5,544 bases of DNA from Anaerolineae bacterium (GTDB lineage Bacteria > Chloroflexota > Anaerolineae > Anaerolineales > Villigracilaceae): positions 1 through 5,544 of the forward strand of contig DQGV01000441.1 in assembly GCA_003524705.1 (NCBI GenBank), given 5' to 3'. This document shows, piece after piece, positions 4,561 to 5,544 of this stretch. The notes beneath the pieces are model-generated. The model was not told the origin of the DNA, searched no databases, and saw only the letters and a list, made by a program, of their open reading frames with translations. Both the position numbers and the translations under genes were made by a program. Within the stretch, counting starts at the first letter, position 1. Each line of letters opens with the position of its first letter.

Positions 4561-5544
4561 ATGAAAAGACCCGTAGTAATTGGATTATTGGTAGCGGCAC
4601 TGGTGTTGGTTTGTGTTGGGATCGGCTCGGTGATTTACTTCGCTAATGGCTTCAACGTCAACAACCCATTTGACACGCTACAAATTCCATCTTCATTAGA
4701 AGAAAACGAAACATTAAAGATTGATACAGAGCAACCCGTCAACTTAACGATTGATAGTGATTCAGGTTATGTCACCGTCACTGGCCGGGATGTAGATGAA
4801 GTACAAGTCCGCGTCGTCAAAACGGCTTACGACTCGACTCAAGAACGTGCAGATGAAGAAGTCAAAACGATTCAATATACTGTAGAACAAAATGGAAATT
4901 CTATTGTTCTTAAGTATGAAATTCCTCGTTCTGTGAACATTCGCAATAAAGTAAACACTGTAGATTTTATTGTCATTGTCCCAAATAACACTAGCGTAGA
5001 TATTAAAACTAGTTTCGGAGATGTAGATGTCTCAGGACTCAATGGAAGTGTGGTTATCAATGACGATTTCGGTGATGTGAATGTCACCAATGTTGATGGT
5101 GCAGTAGAAGCACATAGCAACAGCGGCAGAATTGAACTTCGTTCTGTCAATGCAGGTAGTGGTGATATCAATATCTCAACTGATTTTGGTACTTTGATTT
5201 TAGAAAAAGTGAGCGGCAAAGATATTACACTGCAATCAAATAGCGGAAGATTAACCTTAAATGATGTCCGCGCTACTGGTGATATTTTTGGTAAATCTGA
5301 TTTTGGAAATGTAGAATTTGAAAACGGTTCTGCCGCAAATCTTGAATTAGAAACCAATAGCGGAAAAATCTCTGTCATAAAAGTAAATGTCCGTAACGAG
5401 ATAATCGTTGATGATGATTTTGGCAATATTGAATTAACCCAAGCCTCAGCCAATTCGTATGATTTGCACACCAACAGCGGTTCTATCACTGTTGACGGTG
5501 TAAAAGGAAACGTCAAGGCTTATACAGATTTTGGTGATATTGAA
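4561..5544 (+). CDS. Membrane-anchored DUF4097-type beta-repeat protein, 3' end cut by window
   Basis: An open frame of 328 codons runs from the ATG at 4561 off the right edge with no stop. AAGGAG at 4548-4553, 7 nt from the ATG, fixes the start. Residues 5-27 form one hydrophobic helix after MKRP, an uncleaved anchor or signal peptide; Cys18 lacks a proper lipobox. A spacer leads to an early strand pair (SDSGYVTV, 66-73), an acidic stretch of about 80 residues, then a regular beta-repeat region from about 146. Turn glycines fall at 153, 171, 189, 210, 229, 249, 268, 288, 307 and 325, every 18-21 residues. Turns read DFG or NSG, strictly alternating from the second one on. This matches the DUF4097/putative adhesin beta-strand-repeat family, often linked to envelope stress and ECF or PspC/LiaF-type systems. 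The exact role is unknown. An ECF promoter matching that of the divergent sigma gene suggests it is a direct regulon member. Confidence 0.88.
   Translation, partial: MKRPVVIGLLVAALVLVCVGIGSVIYFANGFNVNNPFDTLQIPSSLEENETLKIDTEQPVNLTIDSDSGYVTVTGRDVDEVQVRVVKTAYDSTQERADEEVKTIQYTVEQNGNSIVLKYEIPRSVNIRNKVNTVDFIVIVPNNTSVDIKTSFGDVDVSGLNGSVVINDDFGDVNVTNVDGAVEAHSNSGRIELRSVNAGSGDINISTDFGTLILEKVSGKDITLQSNSGRLTLNDVRATGDIFGKSDFGNVEFENGSAANLELETNSGKISVIKVNVRNEIIVDDDFGNIELTQASANSYDLHTNSGSITVDGVKGNVKAYTDFGDIE

Noticed and set aside
4561..4620. Lipoprotein signal with Cys18 in the beta-repeat protein
   Set aside because: The residues before Cys18 are Val-Leu-Val, with no Ala/Gly/Ser at -1, and hydrophobic sequence continues after it, so a transmembrane anchor fits better.
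4872..5516. Long minus-strand open frame (214 codons) opposite the beta-repeat gene
   Set aside because: It lies wholly antisense to a clearly real, motif-rich repeat protein; its Ser/Pro/Leu-rich product is the expected shadow of repeated GAT/GGT/AAT codons, and no ribosome site or family motif is seen.

Overview
This 5.5 kb window most likely comes from a mesophilic member of the Chloroflexota, probably Anaerolineae. The signs are an archaeal-type HMG-CoA synthase next to an SCP2-type thiolase homologue, a lipoprotein with a Thr/Pro-rich stalk, an ECF sigma factor with a small two-helix anti-sigma protein, a DUF4097-type beta-repeat surface protein, and short dispersed palindromes between and inside genes. 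The taxonomic call is an inference from these features; no rRNA or tRNA is present.

Left part, + strand: the last ~94 codons of an AT-rich membrane protein (2-286), then an archaeal-type HMG-CoA synthase (335-1414) and a thiolase-superfamily protein (1461-2618). The last two are separated by only 46 bp, which hold a perfect 28-bp palindrome. In archaea this pair, bridged by a DUF35 Zn-ribbon/OB protein, feeds the mevalonate pathway. Here no DUF35 gene follows, and the thiolase lacks the nucleophilic cysteine and the GHP histidine, while the synthase keeps its Cys and His.

Middle, - strand: an alpha/beta-hydrolase lipoprotein (2623-3417) converges on the thiolase with 4 bp between stop codons. 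Its signal-peptide codons contain a REP-like dispersed repeat. Upstream of it, in the same direction, lie an anti-sigma-like membrane protein (3472-3837) and an ECF sigma factor (3822-4382), which overlap by 16 nt.

Right part, + strand: divergent from the sigma factor is a membrane-anchored DUF4097-type beta-repeat protein (4561 to the window edge), open at its 3' end, with strikingly alternating DFG and NSG turns. The 178-bp divergent region between 4382 and 4561 is the most informative regulatory stretch. It carries two mirror-image ECF-type promoters (TGAAACTTTTTC, 16-nt spacing from TGAAAC to TGTC), one reading into the sigma gene and one into the repeat-protein gene. Between them is an inverted pair of four degenerate 7-bp repeats. 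The simplest model is a self-activating envelope-stress sigma factor, held by its co-translated anti-sigma protein, whose direct target is the adjacent surface protein.
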